From contig CACRXP010000045.1 of the NCBI GenBank assembly GCA_902702965.1, forward strand, positions 73,191-137,190: 64,000 nucleotides of DNA, in the 5' to 3' direction. The translations under genes were made by a program, and so were the position numbers. Shown here one piece after another: positions 53,750-64,000 of this stretch (position 1 is the first letter of the stretch; each line of letters starts with the position of its first letter). Origin of the DNA: Spirometra erinaceieuropaei. Lineage: Eukaryota; Platyhelminthes; Cestoda; Diphyllobothriidea; Diphyllobothriidae. A model generated the notes under the pieces. That model did not search any database, was not told the origin of the DNA, and saw nothing but the letters and a program-made list of their open reading frames with translations.

Positions 53750-54065
53750 TCCACGATGATAGTAGACTTGCACAGCACCTACCGCACTCCCTCCCCCTCC
53801 TCCACCTGGATCCAATGTCAAGACAGAGTCAAGACGACCGGGGGCGAGAGAGGGCACAGGTGGCTGGCACGGCGCATCACTGCACCGCCTGATCCACAAC
53901 GCACACTGACCGGGATTTTATATCAACGAAAACAGGGGGCAGCACGGATCCCACCACACCCCAACGTTGACATTTGTGATCGGTGCGCATGCCCGACAAC
54001 GCTTCCTGGACTCTGGTCTAGCCCCTGTGTTGGCCCAGCGCATCTACTACGTGAGTCGTTTGAGG
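53750..54065 (+). repeat. Dispersed repeat R, copy 2
   Basis: Second copy of the 10650-11035 repeat: a GTAGACTTGCACAGCACC block, TCCTCCACCTGGATC, GTGTCAAGACAG-like, GGGATTTTATATCAAC, CATTTGTGATCGGTGCGCAT and CTACGTGAGTC. The poly-C run is absent here. Confidence 0.65.
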
Positions 54066-54730
54066 GGCACAATCGATGCAATTGCAAAGTCTGTCATAGA
54101 CAGGAGCTCGCATGATTTACATATACTGCGTGCAACCTTAGAGGAAGACATAGAATGAGAGGATAGTATAAGGTGGTGCTGTGCTGGATAGGGAGTAAAA
54201 TCAATCCATAGCAAACGTTAGCCAAGCTGTGACAAAGTTGCATGAGCCCTCAGCCGTGCATGTGGCACGCGTAGACGGATCCCCTTACGTCGCGCCAGAC
54301 ATTGCGCCCAACCTCATTGTCATTTGGCAAACATGCGCGAACAGTCAGCCGGTGCGTGGGCGGGGAAAATGTGAGTGTGGTCGACTCTTCTGTGCGTCTA
54401 GGCATACAGACGAAGCAGGAGGAAGTAGGCACGGGTAAACAAAACGCCTGATCAACGATTGGGTGGCAGAAAGCAGGACTGAATGCTGGATCTAATAAGT
54501 GGTTTTTCCACCCCCACTTAAAGGTGGTTCAGTGTGGAGAGACCAGGAGAAACTAGGCCGTAGGTATAGATAAGGCATCAAAATAGGATGAGTAAATGCA
54601 AGAATTTAAAGTGATCGAACGATGGAGAAGGGTTGTGGCTTATAGCTCCACGTATTATAGGTAGCCTGGAGGATTATTTTGAGGAGAAGAGGAAGATAAG
54701 CCAGTTCAGTCTTGCGTGGATAGAACTCAC
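54066..54730. other. No recognisable gene (COASY intron)
   Basis: Searched by eye on the minus strand for the missing COASY linking exon (GG-x-x-x-N-x-x-R pattern); none found. Confidence 0.4.
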
Positions 54731-55107
54731 TGACACCGATTCAGGACTGGCAACTATGCAGGTGAAGTCCGGATCACTGATCGGAGGCCCAAACGGATCC
54801 GTAAGGCGAGCAAAGGTGACCGGCTCCTCAGGAGCACAGTTGATGTCCCGGAGAAAATCGGCCACGGCCCGACACCGCTCATCATAGGTCTGGATGAGTG
54901 GCGCGAGAACCTTCTTCTGCAGCATGCTGGGATCCGTCACACCCACTAGGAGTCGTCGTTGAGCCAGCAAGGCTGCAACACTCAGGAGGACGCGATGGCC
55001 ATTGTGCAACTGGTCAAACGTCCCACCAAGACACACCGAGGGCTGAGGATGCACAGTCGCCTTGTCCACCTTGCCAATATACTGGGATTCGTCTTCCGGG
55101 CAGACGT
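54731..55107 (-). CDS. COASY: CoA synthase exon, phosphopantetheine adenylyltransferase domain
   Basis: Encodes the PPAT active site, which joins ATP and 4'-phosphopantetheine to give dephospho-CoA. Signature SVCLGGTFDQLHNGHRVLLS contains the nucleotidyltransferase HxGH-type motif (HNGH; human has HNAH). It is followed by LLVGVTDPSMLQKKVLAPLI, YDERCRAVADFLRDINC, LTDPFGPPISDPDFTCIVAS. A TCTCTCTCTAG acceptor at 55108 is followed by AC, completing a codon begun by G in the exon at 56342. The exon ends TCG GTG TCA then GTGAGT, phase 0. Its 377 bases equal 2 plus 125 codons, matching both phases. Confidence 0.95.
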
Positions 55108-56341
55108 CTAGAGAGAGAGGCAGAGAAAGCGAGAGAGCGCACGGACTAAGCACTGGCGTTTTGAGAAGCGAAAGGTGACGAGGACAGAACCTACATACAG
55201 TACGTGACCTATCTCATGAAATCTGATAACGGAAACTGATGAGAGAATTTCTGGACGCCTTTAACGTTGAGCATTTTGTTCGCACATCCACATCCTTCAA
55301 TGAAATGTCCTTTTCTTGTACAGAAATTGTGTTTACGTAAATGTATCAAGTAAAATACCAGCGAAAATGGACGTTGGAATATATTCGTGCAATTTCCTAT
55401 GCTAATACATGTCCTAGACTCCGGTTACGCATCTCGAAAATGAAGTTTGATGTTTGAATGAGTCTTCACATGTGACCCAAACGACCATCTTCGTGAAAAG
55501 GAGCGCCCGAACACTCGCTAATTCGATAAATGCCTACAAGAATAATCTTATTTTAAAGTCCTCAACAGACGTATCTGTTTTTATGGACGATCGGGTGAAA
55601 ACACTGAAAATCATGAAGTATTTAGCAGCATTTCGAGGCCGATCCGAAACTCAACGTAATCCAAAACGAAGGAAAAGTGCAAATTAATTCAATGGAAGAA
55701 AAGTTCGCTCCACAAACACAAAATGGTATGTTTGCGATCAGGCTTGTCAGTTCTATTTAAACTTATTAGGCACCGACCGGCCTCACAACATGTCACCATA
55801 TGAAAACGTTCGTTCCTACGACGCCCCCATCGGTGAAATCAAGCAAATTCGAGCTTCTCTTGTTGAACCCCATCTCATTCACTTCAAACAAGTCAAAAAT
55901 AACACGAAACCCTTCAAATCTGTTTTGGAATCTACACTCAGAATGTAGGCAGTTAACAAACCGTCGTATATGAAATCACACTAATTATTGAACGATATTT
56001 AGATGTAAACTTCACTGAAACACTATTATTAGACGTTATTTTATTAGTACTTTCATATTTACTACGTTTTTTAGTGCGTGAATACATTCTATACACTTAA
56101 AAACGAAGTTTACTAAATTAGAGTCATTTCCGACGTTTTCGGGATATTGTGCTTTTCAAAATAAATCGGCATTTATAAACAACGCCACACTGCCTTTGAT
56201 ATTTCTTTTATGTTTTTAATTCTCTTAAACTTGTACTTAATTAATATAGACATTGGACTCATGAAATGCTGTCGGTTTGCGAGTGATTGGCAAGCATTCG
56301 TAAATTTCGACACGTGTCATGGGTTAGGTCACTAACTGTAC
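55108..56341 (-). other. COASY: COASY intron (1234 bp)
   Basis: Donor CCAG then GTACAG at 56341, weaker than consensus; acceptor TCTCTCTCTAG. No other gene recognised inside. Confidence 0.75.
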
Positions 56342-56519
56342 CTGGCCAGGACTGAACTTCCGCCCCGACAACATTTCCCAGTTTACTCGCAACATCGAGA
56401 GCAGGTGCGTCGTCAACTGCGTCAGCGTCAGTGATTATGACTTCAAACTTTCTGGCGGCGGTTACTTCAGCTGGCGCGACACGTGGAAGCAGGAGGCAGA
56501 TGCTGGTAGAGGGGCAGGA
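56342..56519 (-). CDS. COASY: CoA synthase exon, N-terminal regulatory region
   Basis: Encodes SCPSTSICLLLPRVAPAEV, then KFEVIITDADAVDDAPALDV, resembling the human COASY N-terminal region around EVVLTDFQTLD, which precedes the PPAT domain. It starts after CCTTAG (end of a 38-bp intron) in phase 0 and has 178 bases (59 codons plus one base), leaving G to join AC of the next exon as Asp. The exon is recognisable only by modest similarity and by consistent phases. Function of this N-terminal part is poorly defined in the family. Confidence 0.75.
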
Positions 56520-56557
56520 CTAAGGTCTAAAATGTCATCAGAGCAGACGGGGCTTAC
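56520..56557 (-). other. COASY: COASY mini-intron (38 bp)
   Basis: Minus strand: GTAAGC donor, CTGAT branch-like sequence and CCTTAG acceptor, 38 bases in all. Reading straight through gives a frame that stops soon after. Splicing out the 38 bases joins two conserved parts in phase 0. Introns this short are known in flatworms. Confidence 0.7.
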
Positions 56558-56745
56558 GGTACTCGCTGTTGCATAGCAAATGGATATGAGTTCCTTCCAG
56601 GTTTGGAGGCAAGGCTCAGTGTAGAGCGGTGAGGGCAGTTTAAGATAAAGCTTCCGCGAGACGATAGTTGATGCGCGTGCAAGAAGAGCACTCAGACGCT
56701 GGGCCGAGAAGGATTTAGAAAGGATACAGAGACCGCAGCCGTACA
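56558..56745 (-). CDS. COASY: CoA synthase exon, N-terminus
   Basis: Encodes YGCGLCILSKSFSAQRLSAL, then LARASTIVSRKLYLKLPSPL, resembling human COASY residues 7-40 (GLLVL...[21 protein letters not shown]). A strong acceptor, TTTTGTTGTCTTTTTAG, precedes TG TAC GGC, so the first codon is split (x/TG) and may be the start ATG with its A in an upstream exon. There is no internal Met. The exon is 188 bases, 2 plus 62 codons. The upstream exon was not identified. Confidence 0.75.
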
Positions 56746-57639
56746 CTAAAAAGACAACAAAATAGTAGTTACAGACACATACAGCGTGTTTTTCTTGACT
56801 TGGGCGTCTTGGTATTCTGATAACTACTCAGAGAAGCCATGAATTCCACAGGAAATGCTTCGAAGACTTCAAACTCTCATGACAGACCGGGCTGCTGATG
56901 TGCTAGACCAAAACGGGGGTCAGAAAAGTTCACGGTGCGCCTCTACCGGACCGCACCGAGTCTATAACTACTACCGGACGTGAAAGGCCCTTGGAGACAG
57001 ACCAAGCCGCGTCAACCACTGCGCCAAATTCAACCACCTACTGGTTGGCAGTCGACTAACGCACGAGAAGGGAGAGCGTGAGAGGGAGAGAGAAGTCGAC
57101 ATTAGGGAATCCATCCTCCCGACTGATAAGCGCATTCCTCGCGATAATAAAGGTGACGCGCTTAAAACTATCACAGCGTGCTACGAGTTGTGGCTTGGAA
57201 GGAGGTAAATTGACGGATTAACTTGGTTCTCTCCGGCATTGAGAGTCAGGTTGCAATGTCCTTCCCCTCAATGCAACTCTGATGACACCAACGTGAGATC
57301 TGAGGCGCGTTACCGTGACCAGACGCACCTGGAGCGGCGACCAGGTCATGTGCAACATGCGTAGACAGGCCGTTTCGCTTGGTCGGTGATTGTGTCCATT
57401 TTTAGCCTCCGGTCGTCTCAATAGTCTTGTCCTCAGTGCAAGGTGAGAGAGAAGGAGGGGTGAGGTAGATGCTATAAAAGTTTGTCCCACTATAAATTAA
57501 CTCACGCGTAATTGTCGGCGTTTGGTGATACTGCTGGTGCTGGTCCGCGACTGACTATTCTTCAGAACCGAGTCTGCAGTTATTTGTAGTTTGCAGTTAA
57601 TATGCACTGAAAGCTCCTCCACCGTCAAAAACCCACCTT
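56746..57639. other. Region upstream of COASY exons, nothing recognised
   Basis: Should contain the COASY 5' exon or promoter unless these lie further upstream; no motif identifies them. Short chance frames only. Confidence 0.4.
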
Positions 57640-58391
57640 TACCTTCTGGTCGCTAAATCGGTCGGTTTATCCATAAGCGCTGGGAAGACTAAAGTGTTTT
57701 CAAGCTGCATCCTTGACCAGGAAAAAGCACCTCTCGGGATTGATGGTTGTCGGCTTGAAAAAAAGGAGACAGTTTTACATATCTCGGGGCGAGGCTGTTG
57801 CCGAATGGTCAGAGTAAGGATGACATTGTCTCCTGAATTGATGCCGTCTGACGGGTTTTCTCATGCCTTAAAAAATGCCTCTGCGACATCTCCATTGCCA
57901 CTAAGATTCGCGTGTACCGTGCATCTGTCCGGTCTGCCCTTCTGCACGGTTGTGCATGCAGGGCTGTGCGCGTGGAGGAGGAGGAGCGAAAACTGGGGGT
58001 ATTTGACTACCATCGCTTGAAGGCCATCTTTCGAGTGAAGTACACCGCGACTTCGTCTCAAATGAGACAGCCCACGCTCGCTGTGGCAACATCGCAGAGA
58101 TAAGCCAGGCCATCCAGGAAAGATGACAAAGGTGGTTTGGACATGTTCATCGTCGTCTACCTCAGGAGCTCAGTGTTACTGCCCTCGATCCAGCACCGTT
58201 ACCCCATGGGAGGCGTCGAAGAGGCGGTCAACTCAAAACCTGGCTCGACACAGTTCGTCAAGACATGGAGGTGGTTCTTGGACCTTCGCTATTCGGTCTT
58301 CGTCGTTGGCGAAGAGAATCGGTTGAACTGTCCAGATCTGCTGCCGCGGACCGTCAAGCGTGGAGAGGTACAGTTCGGTACAGTCCTTCGT
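57640..58391 (+). pseudogene. RTE-like LINE RT 3' fragment
   Basis: Same family and region as 16560-17530 in reverse: SINE-free start at AKSVGLSISAGKTKVFSSC-like text (57655-57710), FSSCILDQEKAPLGIDGCRL, then PLRFACTVHLSGLPFCTVVH, an AVRVEEEERKLGVFDYHRL frame and the C-terminal WTFAIRSSS/VVLGPSLFGLRRWRRESVEL. Four frames are needed, so it is decayed. It ends where Ty3/gypsy sequence starts. Confidence 0.8.
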
Positions 58392-59571
58392 ACATAAACA
58401 CCGACCGGGGATCGTCATTTATGTCAAATGATATTCAGCAATTCCATCACAGTAAGGGAGTGGCCACGGGTTGAACAACTCCATACAATCCCTAAGGAAA
58501 TGGGCAAGTCGAACGTCTGAACCAAACTTTATGGAGGATTATCTTGCTTGCCCTAAAATCTCAAAATTTGCCCGTCACACACTGGGAGTCCGTCTTACTT
58601 GACGTTTTACACTCAATTAGATCACTTTTGTGCACCGCCACTAATGCGACACCTCATGAGAGAATGTTCGTATACAACAGGAGGTCANNNNNNNNNNNNN
58701 NNNNNNNNNNNNNNNNNNNNNNNNNNNNNNNNNNNNNNNNNNNNNNNNNNNNNNNNNNNNNNNNNNNNNNNNNNNNNNNNNNNNNNNNNNNNNNNNNNNN
58801 NNNNNNNNNNNNNNNNNNNNNNNNNNNNNNNNNNNNNNNNNNNNNNNNNNNNNNNNNNNNNNNNNNNNNNNNNNNNNNNNNNNNNNNNNNNNNNNNNNNN
58901 NNNNNNNNNNNNNNNNNNNNNNNNNNNNNNNNNNNNNNNNNNNNNNNNNNNNNNNNNNNNNNNNNNNNNNNNNNNNNNNNNNNNNNNNNNNNNNNNNNNN
59001 NNNNNNNNNNNNNNNNNNNNNNNNNNNNNNNNNNNNNNNNNNNNNNNNNNNNNNNNNNNNNNNNNNNNNNNNNNNNNNNNNNNNNNNNNNNNNNNNNNNN
59101 NNNNNNNNNNNNNNNNNNNNNNNNNNNNNNNNNNNNNNNNNNNNNNNNNNNNNNNNNNNNNNNNNNNNNNNCAGAGTTCTGCTGAAGAAGAGCAATCAAC
59201 AGTCTAAGTTTAGTCCGCTTGTTGAGGAGGTAGAACTACTCCAACGTAACCCCAAATATGCTCATATACGATTCAGTAATGGCAGAAAAGAAACGGTATC
59301 TCTTCGACTGCTTGCTCCCAGCAGTGAAAAGGATGTTGGTGATCGCCACCAGGAGGCGGCCACGCCGGTACCAGAAAATGTCTTCCCACTTTCCCCTGAC
59401 CACCCACCCATTACCGAGCAAGAAAGTAGTACCGTTTCAACTGACGAACAGAAGGATGCAACACCCGTCAGTGTACCGAACGCTGACGATGTCCGTATGC
59501 ATGACCTAGAAATATTAACCCAAAAACAACAACGTGTTCACCCATACTGTCCTCGTGACAGAGACGCCTGA
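58392..59571 (+). pseudogene. Ty3/gypsy integrase C-terminal part, with assembly gap
   Basis: Before the gap the plus strand gives NTDRGSSFMSNDIQQFHHS (second catalytic Asp of the integrase DDE core), a GNGQVERLNQTLW block (catalytic Glu) and LHSIRSLLCTATNATPHERM. After the gap come KFSPLVEEVELLQRNPKYAH, IRFSNGRKETVSLRLLAP and a Pro/Thr-rich tail ending QQRVHPYCPRDRDA with a TGA. The SNGR...V-S-x-R-x-LAP pattern is the usual C-terminus before the 3' LTR. A stop before the GNGQVER block indicates decay. Confidence 0.85.
58688..59171. other. Assembly gap (484 N)
   Basis: Run of N inside the integrase. Gap length may be an estimate. Frames crossing it are artefacts except where supported on both sides. 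Confidence 1.
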
Positions 59572-59625
59572 GCTGTGCCCGTGCAAACTTTTCCTATCGA
59601 TTTTTGACATCTTGATTCCTCCATT

Positions 59626-59828
59626 TGTTGGCCGGGGTGAATGTCATGCTAATATCAGCCCCCGGCTAAATTCCATCTTATCTACTACTTTTCTATTTCC
59701 CGTTTTAGTCCCAGTACGTCAATTGTAAGATGAATAAAGCCCTGTTATAGGGTATTCTCGTTCTGACTAGCATCCATATTTGTTCGTCCTCTCTATCTTG
59801 TGTGCTTGCAACAGTCCTAGCTACAACA
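59626..59828 (+). mobile_element. Candidate 3' LTR of the Ty3/gypsy element
   Basis: Begins TGTTGGCCGGGG and ends CTACAACA, giving a five-base inverted terminus (TGTTG/CAACA). It includes GATGAATAAAGCCCTGTTAT with an AATAAA signal. The downstream half is repeated at 60484-60620. The left boundary is uncertain because no purine tract lies directly before it; the LTR may start nearer the integrase stop at 59571. Confidence 0.6.
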
Positions 59829-60385
59829 TGCCAAAACACGAGGTGCATGTTTTTCGTTTAAGGAGAATCATACATTCCCATGCACTCTTGGGAAAACGTC
59901 ACATACAACTCGTAAAATTTTGTAATTTATGCGGACTACGTTGTTCGCTTTTAATCAGCATGTAGATGCGATGCTGTACGATTGGACAGTTCGCGATCTT
60001 AAAAAACCCAATAGTTAAAAACTTTTTAAAACTGGGAGACACTCTTCAAGTACAAAACTAGAGGACTTAGTTTGTTACTAGATTTGAAGAAGACGTAGTT
60101 TCCTACCAATTGGAAATAAAAAGGTATTTTGTACATGAAGAATAGAAAATATGTTTGTATCTATAAGGACACCAAAAAGCAATGTTAAAAATGCATACAA
60201 CTAAATTAGTCTTTTTATAGTGTAGTTTTTCCAGGTGGTCAGAAGGACGCTCGTCCAAAAGCCAGAATTCTAAAGTGATTAAAATATCCTGGAATTATAC
60301 ATCACGACAATCGATATTACGAGCCGACTTAAGTGGTCTTTTTAGTCAAAAATACATTTTAGAATTTGGGTTAAAATTCGATGAG
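59829..60385. mobile_element. Foldback element FB8, right-arm-type copy
   Basis: Contains the family blocks CGAGGTGCATG, GATGCGATGCTGTACGATTG, AGTTAAAAACTTTTTAAAAC, TATAAGGACACC, AAAAATGCATACAACTAAAT and the closing TTTTAGAATTTGGGTTAAAA. The expected left end is missing, replaced by the LTR. Confidence 0.6.
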
Positions 60386-60483
60386 ATAGCGCATCTAATG
60401 TGCCACGCCGAGCAGCTCTCAGGGCGCAGAGGTCACGACCGGTTAGAATAGTGGCAGTGCAAGAGTTGCAGGGTGTCTACTTT

Positions 60484-60620
60484 TTCATTTCTCGTTCTAG
60501 TTCCAGTACGTCAATTTTAAGATGAATAAAGCCATATTTTAGGGTATCCTCGTTCTGATTCTTGCATCCGTACTTGTTCGTCCTGTCCGTCTCGTGTGCC
60601 TGCTACGGCCTTAGCTGCAA
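60484..60620 (+). mobile_element. LTR fragment (second copy)
   Basis: Matches 59693-59822: TTCTCGTTCTAGTTCCAGTA, GATGAATAAAGCCATATTTT, CCTCGTTCTGATTCTTGCAT and TCGTCCTGTCCGTCTCGTGT. It is about 85 percent alike by eye and lacks the LTR start. Confidence 0.75.
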
Positions 60621-61734
60621 AATAGGGGTCGAAGGAAGGATGTGTACCACGTAGTTACGCTATGTGCCCGGCGTGAATATAAACAAGTATGGCGTAAAAC
60701 TGCCCGGGTTCTCGAAAACGCCGTCAACAGCGCTCTACTGACGGAGAAAGCATCAGGGCTATCAACTGCCGAACTCGGATATGTCTGGCGACGATGGCAA
60801 ATGAAGACGTGTTTGAACGTGATAAAGGTCGGTCCTGAGCACACCTCTGGGCCTGCAATCTCTGATATACGGACTTAACGTGTCAAATAGCTCAAATTTG
60901 TTTGGGAGCATGCCTTTGACTAGACATACTGTGGAGGAGACCTTACGTGATGGGGTGGGTCTAAGATGTGGAATCGGCTAAGCCACTCACGATTAACACA
61001 GCCACAGGCGCGAACATAAAGCACTTGGAAAGAAATTTTGTACTTAATCCCGACCGATCTATCATTGAGGTTCCCACCGTGGCCTTTGATGGGAAAAATC
61101 GACGGTTAAGTGCTAGCTTCGCTTTAACGTGTTACAAGTACATCATTTGCTGGAAAAGCTTGCCGATGGTATATACCACCGGGAAAAGTCGACGGTATGC
61201 ACATGGCGAACCAGCCGTTGCACCATCAGGCGATCCTCGACAATTTCACCAACCCGGTTGGGCGCCTGGATTTGAACAGACCTTACATCAGATAGGTGCG
61301 AAATACGTACGCCTGTCAAGGATTTTCTAGACAAAAAATCAGAAACACAGTTCTTTCCCAGGGCATGGGACGGTTAAGAAATAGTGGTCTAGGGTAAGTC
61401 TCTCGAATCTCTCCATAAAGCAATCGAATCTATGCTGTGCTCGATGAGTAAAAGACAAAATCAAGCTAATCTTGCTCTTTTGCTCACTGATTGCGAGTCC
61501 AACCTGGGGACCAAGGACGATGCCCCAATAGCCGTCAAACCACCTTACAGGTGCAAGTCGTTGGTAGTTGACGATAGGCATGTAACTGGGTTTTTAAAGG
61601 TGCAGTTTCTGAAATGACCGATAAGTTATCAACGCGTTGCATTTGCTCAGGAATATATGTCTACAAGTGTCTTGATGCCTGGAAGTGCACAGAAGTTAAT
61701 TGAGGCTATTTGATCGAAAGTCCAAAAATGGTTC
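60621..61734. other. No recognisable gene
   Basis: Frames at 60642-60878 and 60968-61330 (plus) are open but show no recognisable domain. Uncharacterised. Confidence 0.4.
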
Positions 61735-62400
61735 ATCAAGCGGGCATTCGCAGTTTTCGATGAAGACTGCTTCTCCAAAGTCTTCGGCACGTTTGTAAGG
61801 AAGCACCTCGAATATACAATTCAGGCCTGGAGACTATGGACAAATCAGGATTATAATCTGCTCGAAAGGGTGCAGAGGCGAGCCACAAAATTAGTAAGAG
61901 GTCAAAGTGCACTGCCATACGAGATCCGCTTAACTAACCTTAAACTCTATCCTCTGAGTTATAGACAGTTGCGCGGAGACTTGATACAAACTTTCTGTAT
62001 CGTGCGTGGCTTGGACTGCGCCCTTCGGTGCGGTGACTTTTTCCAACTCGCCACAACAACTAACCTCCGGGGACATCCCTTAAAGCTACGTGTGCCCCAG
62101 GGTAGATTGAATGTGAGGAAGTATTTCTTCTCCAACCGTGTCGTGGAACCGTGGAATAATTTGCCCGAGTTGGTTGTCATGTGTCAATCTGTGGCGACAT
62201 TTAAATGTAGGCTTGACAGACATATGCTGCAGCAACAAGCGGACTTTGTGACTTTTTAGCCATGAGACCAGTGACATATGTGAATCAATGCCTGCATACA
62301 CTTACTGCTGTAACTTCTTCACATTCTGCTAATTTATCGATTTTTTATGTACAAATAGAGAGTTCAAAGGCGCAAGCCTATTTCCTTCAAATACACTGAC
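61735..62400 (+). mobile_element. CR1/jockey-like LINE copy E, 3' end
   Basis: 5'-truncated copy of the same subfamily as copy B. The open frame 61735-62259 runs from IKRAFAVFDEDCFSKVFGTF through LLERVQRRATKLVRG and NVRKYFFSNRVVEPWNNLP to the stop, differing from copy B by only scattered residues. The 3' tail ends TTCCTTCAAATACACTGACTGA. Truncation within the thumb is typical of aborted target-primed reverse transcription. Confidence 0.88.
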
Positions 62401-64000
62401 TGAGGAGTGGATGGAGGCAGGCTAGCTGGCAGAAAGTAGAATAAATTTTAGAAGGCCGATTTTGCGTAATGAATATATTCTGGCAGTACGTTAAAACACC
62501 GTGGCTTTGGTGCATACTTGAACGTAAGCACCAGTGACAGTCATTTGTCTGGCATTGTGAGCCCCTGTGTGGTGCTCCCATCGGGCCAGGCCAGTCCTCG
62601 AGATCACGAGGTACCGCTTTCTTTTCAGCTAAGCAGCTACAAGACCGGAGTAGACATGCTTGCCCAAGACAATATGACGGCTGCATATGGGGCAACCAGA
62701 CGTTTATTGCTAGTACGACTGGAAATCTGCCCCGACATAATCTCTTTTCATTCTGTATGGAAGTAAATGATTTGTCAACTTGCGTCTAAAGTCTTCTCTG
62801 CCTACGTCGCTCCTGCTCTGAAAGTCGTGGTGGTTCTGGTCAGCGTTTTGTGTTTATTTTGCGAAAAATGCCTTAGGAGCGGAAAAGTTCAGGACAAACA
62901 AGGTCAAACGTAGATACGGAAAACAAATAAAAAATACCTAAACCTAGAATAAGTTACGGTAAACAATGGACGGGAGTGGCTGGAAAGGATTTATTTTTGT
63001 GTGGATGCTTCCAAATTCCCTGCAAAATGAAACTCCTCTGCGTGAACTTGACCACTTGAAATGCGCAAGGCACTCCTGGGCTAGCCAGCAGATGAGGACT
63101 GGACAACCTGATAACATGCCGCCAAGACTAATTTTTCAATCACGCGTATTTGTTTACAACTTGAGTAGTTGCAGGGGGGCTTCTAAGATCGTGTTAGGCA
63201 TACAGCTCATGCTCGAAATCTCTCACCCTATCCGTTGCAAGGGGTGCCGCTCTCGTCTCCCTTACGTTGTAAACTTGCGGTGTTATCGCGTTCCCTTCAA
63301 GCAAACATTACGAGCGGAGTGGGCACATTTTCTTTTCTTGTCCTGAGTGTTTCCAGAAAAGCTTTACGTCGGTAATGTGGTTGAATTATCATCGTGCCTA
63401 TCATCCGAATTTTTACTTGATGAACTGGCGTAAGCGGGTTTACCTCTTTACGAGAGTTTGAAGTTTTTTGGTGACACTATGTGGAAGAAAGCGTTGAGTA
63501 CCAGGCCGGCGGTTGACTCGGTTAATGGAATCCCTGATTTTGCTTCCACTGAATGTGTAGTCATGCCATTGACCAACAATGGGCTATCTACGAAGGGCGT
63601 GGATTTTTGCGTATTTGCAGAGAGAAAACCCACGAAAGGCCCTGCTTAAAAAACACACGGTAGCATGACTGGTCGGAAGCTTAACTGTTAGCTGCAAATA
63701 CAGGGCATCATTTGGAAAGTGCCTCCTATAGGGCATATAGACGGATGGAAAACAGTGTTTTGTGCGGAAGTCGTAGACGACTTACTTTACAGAGCCTGTG
63801 CGCACAGACGCCGTCGCCCAGAAAACATATAACTCGATTAGATGCGTTGGCAGGCAGATCGTATCCATCTAGACTCCATGCAAGCAGTCTATGGCCACAT
63901 GTGCCAAAGGTCTTGGAAGAGAACCTGTGCGTGTTTTGTTGTAATGATGAGATGCGCCAGACGTCATCTTCTTTTTAAATGATCATGTGGACTGGCGTTT
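62401..64000. other. No recognisable gene
   Basis: Short open frames (up to 126 codons at 62966-63346) without recognisable motifs. No repeat match within the window noticed. Confidence 0.45.

Larger units (their letters stand above)
47318..54730 (-). other. COASY: COASY intron region (7.4 kb) with one unlocated exon
   Basis: The PPAT exon ends phase 0 after VASPESVS, while the next recognised exon needs two bases from its predecessor. A linking exon encoding the GG-x-x-x-N-x-x-R substrate-binding segment is therefore expected here but was not found. The region holds foldbacks, LINE fragments and repeats. Confidence 0.65.

Noticed and set aside
58544..59207. Long frames spanning the N gap
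   Set aside because: Open only because unknown bases give no stops; real evidence exists only for integrase motifs on each side.
1..64000. CRISPR arrays, operons, prophage or toxin loci
   Set aside because: Repeats are dispersed eukaryotic elements; no regularly spaced repeat array or bacterial-type gene cluster exists.

Overview
The window looks like gene-poor, repeat-dense flatworm DNA, most likely from a large-genome tapeworm of the diphyllobothriid type. The host call is an inference. It rests on the mix of Penelope-like (GIY-YIG) elements, RTE-like and CR1/jockey-like LINEs and a Ty3/gypsy element, on tiny introns beside very large repeat-filled ones, and on degenerate TTAGGG-type tracts. 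No prokaryotic feature, CRISPR array or operon is visible.

Two conserved genes can be assembled from exons, both on the minus strand. ATG9 (autophagy lipid scramblase) has a 57-codon first exon at 19531-19701 and one large terminal exon at 3523-6576. They are separated by a 12.95-kb intron and give a predicted protein of 1074 residues. COASY (bifunctional CoA synthase) spans 56745 to 40338. Exons are recognised at 56558-56745, 56342-56519, 54731-55107, 47045-47317, 44010-44298 and 40338-40631. Splice phases agree at every junction that can be tested, including across a 38-bp mini-intron. One linking exon, between 47318 and 54730, was not found.

The rest is mobile DNA and unrecognised sequence. 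1-3135: Penelope fragments, a tRNA-derived SINE-like repeat, a 65-bp-arm hairpin and a foldback element. 6577-19530 (ATG9 intron): foldback elements, two LINE fragments, a telomere-like tract and a Penelope insertion with 24-bp target duplications. 19702-40337 (between the genes): a nest of LINE copies in both orientations, one carrying a 502-bp solo LTR and one keeping an open 723-codon reverse transcriptase frame. 40632-56341 (COASY introns): Penelope and SINE copies, a ~600-bp duplicated block, more foldbacks and LINE pieces. 56746-64000: an RTE-like fragment, the 3' end of a Ty3/gypsy element with a 484-base assembly gap, LTR pieces, and a 3' LINE fragment closely matching the open copy.

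The genes do not form a pathway together. ATG9 supplies lipid scrambling for autophagosome growth. COASY makes coenzyme A from 4'-phosphopantetheine. I see no convincing new molecular system. The most informative points are the long-range gene models hidden among repeats and the architecture of the foldback, hairpin and nested elements.
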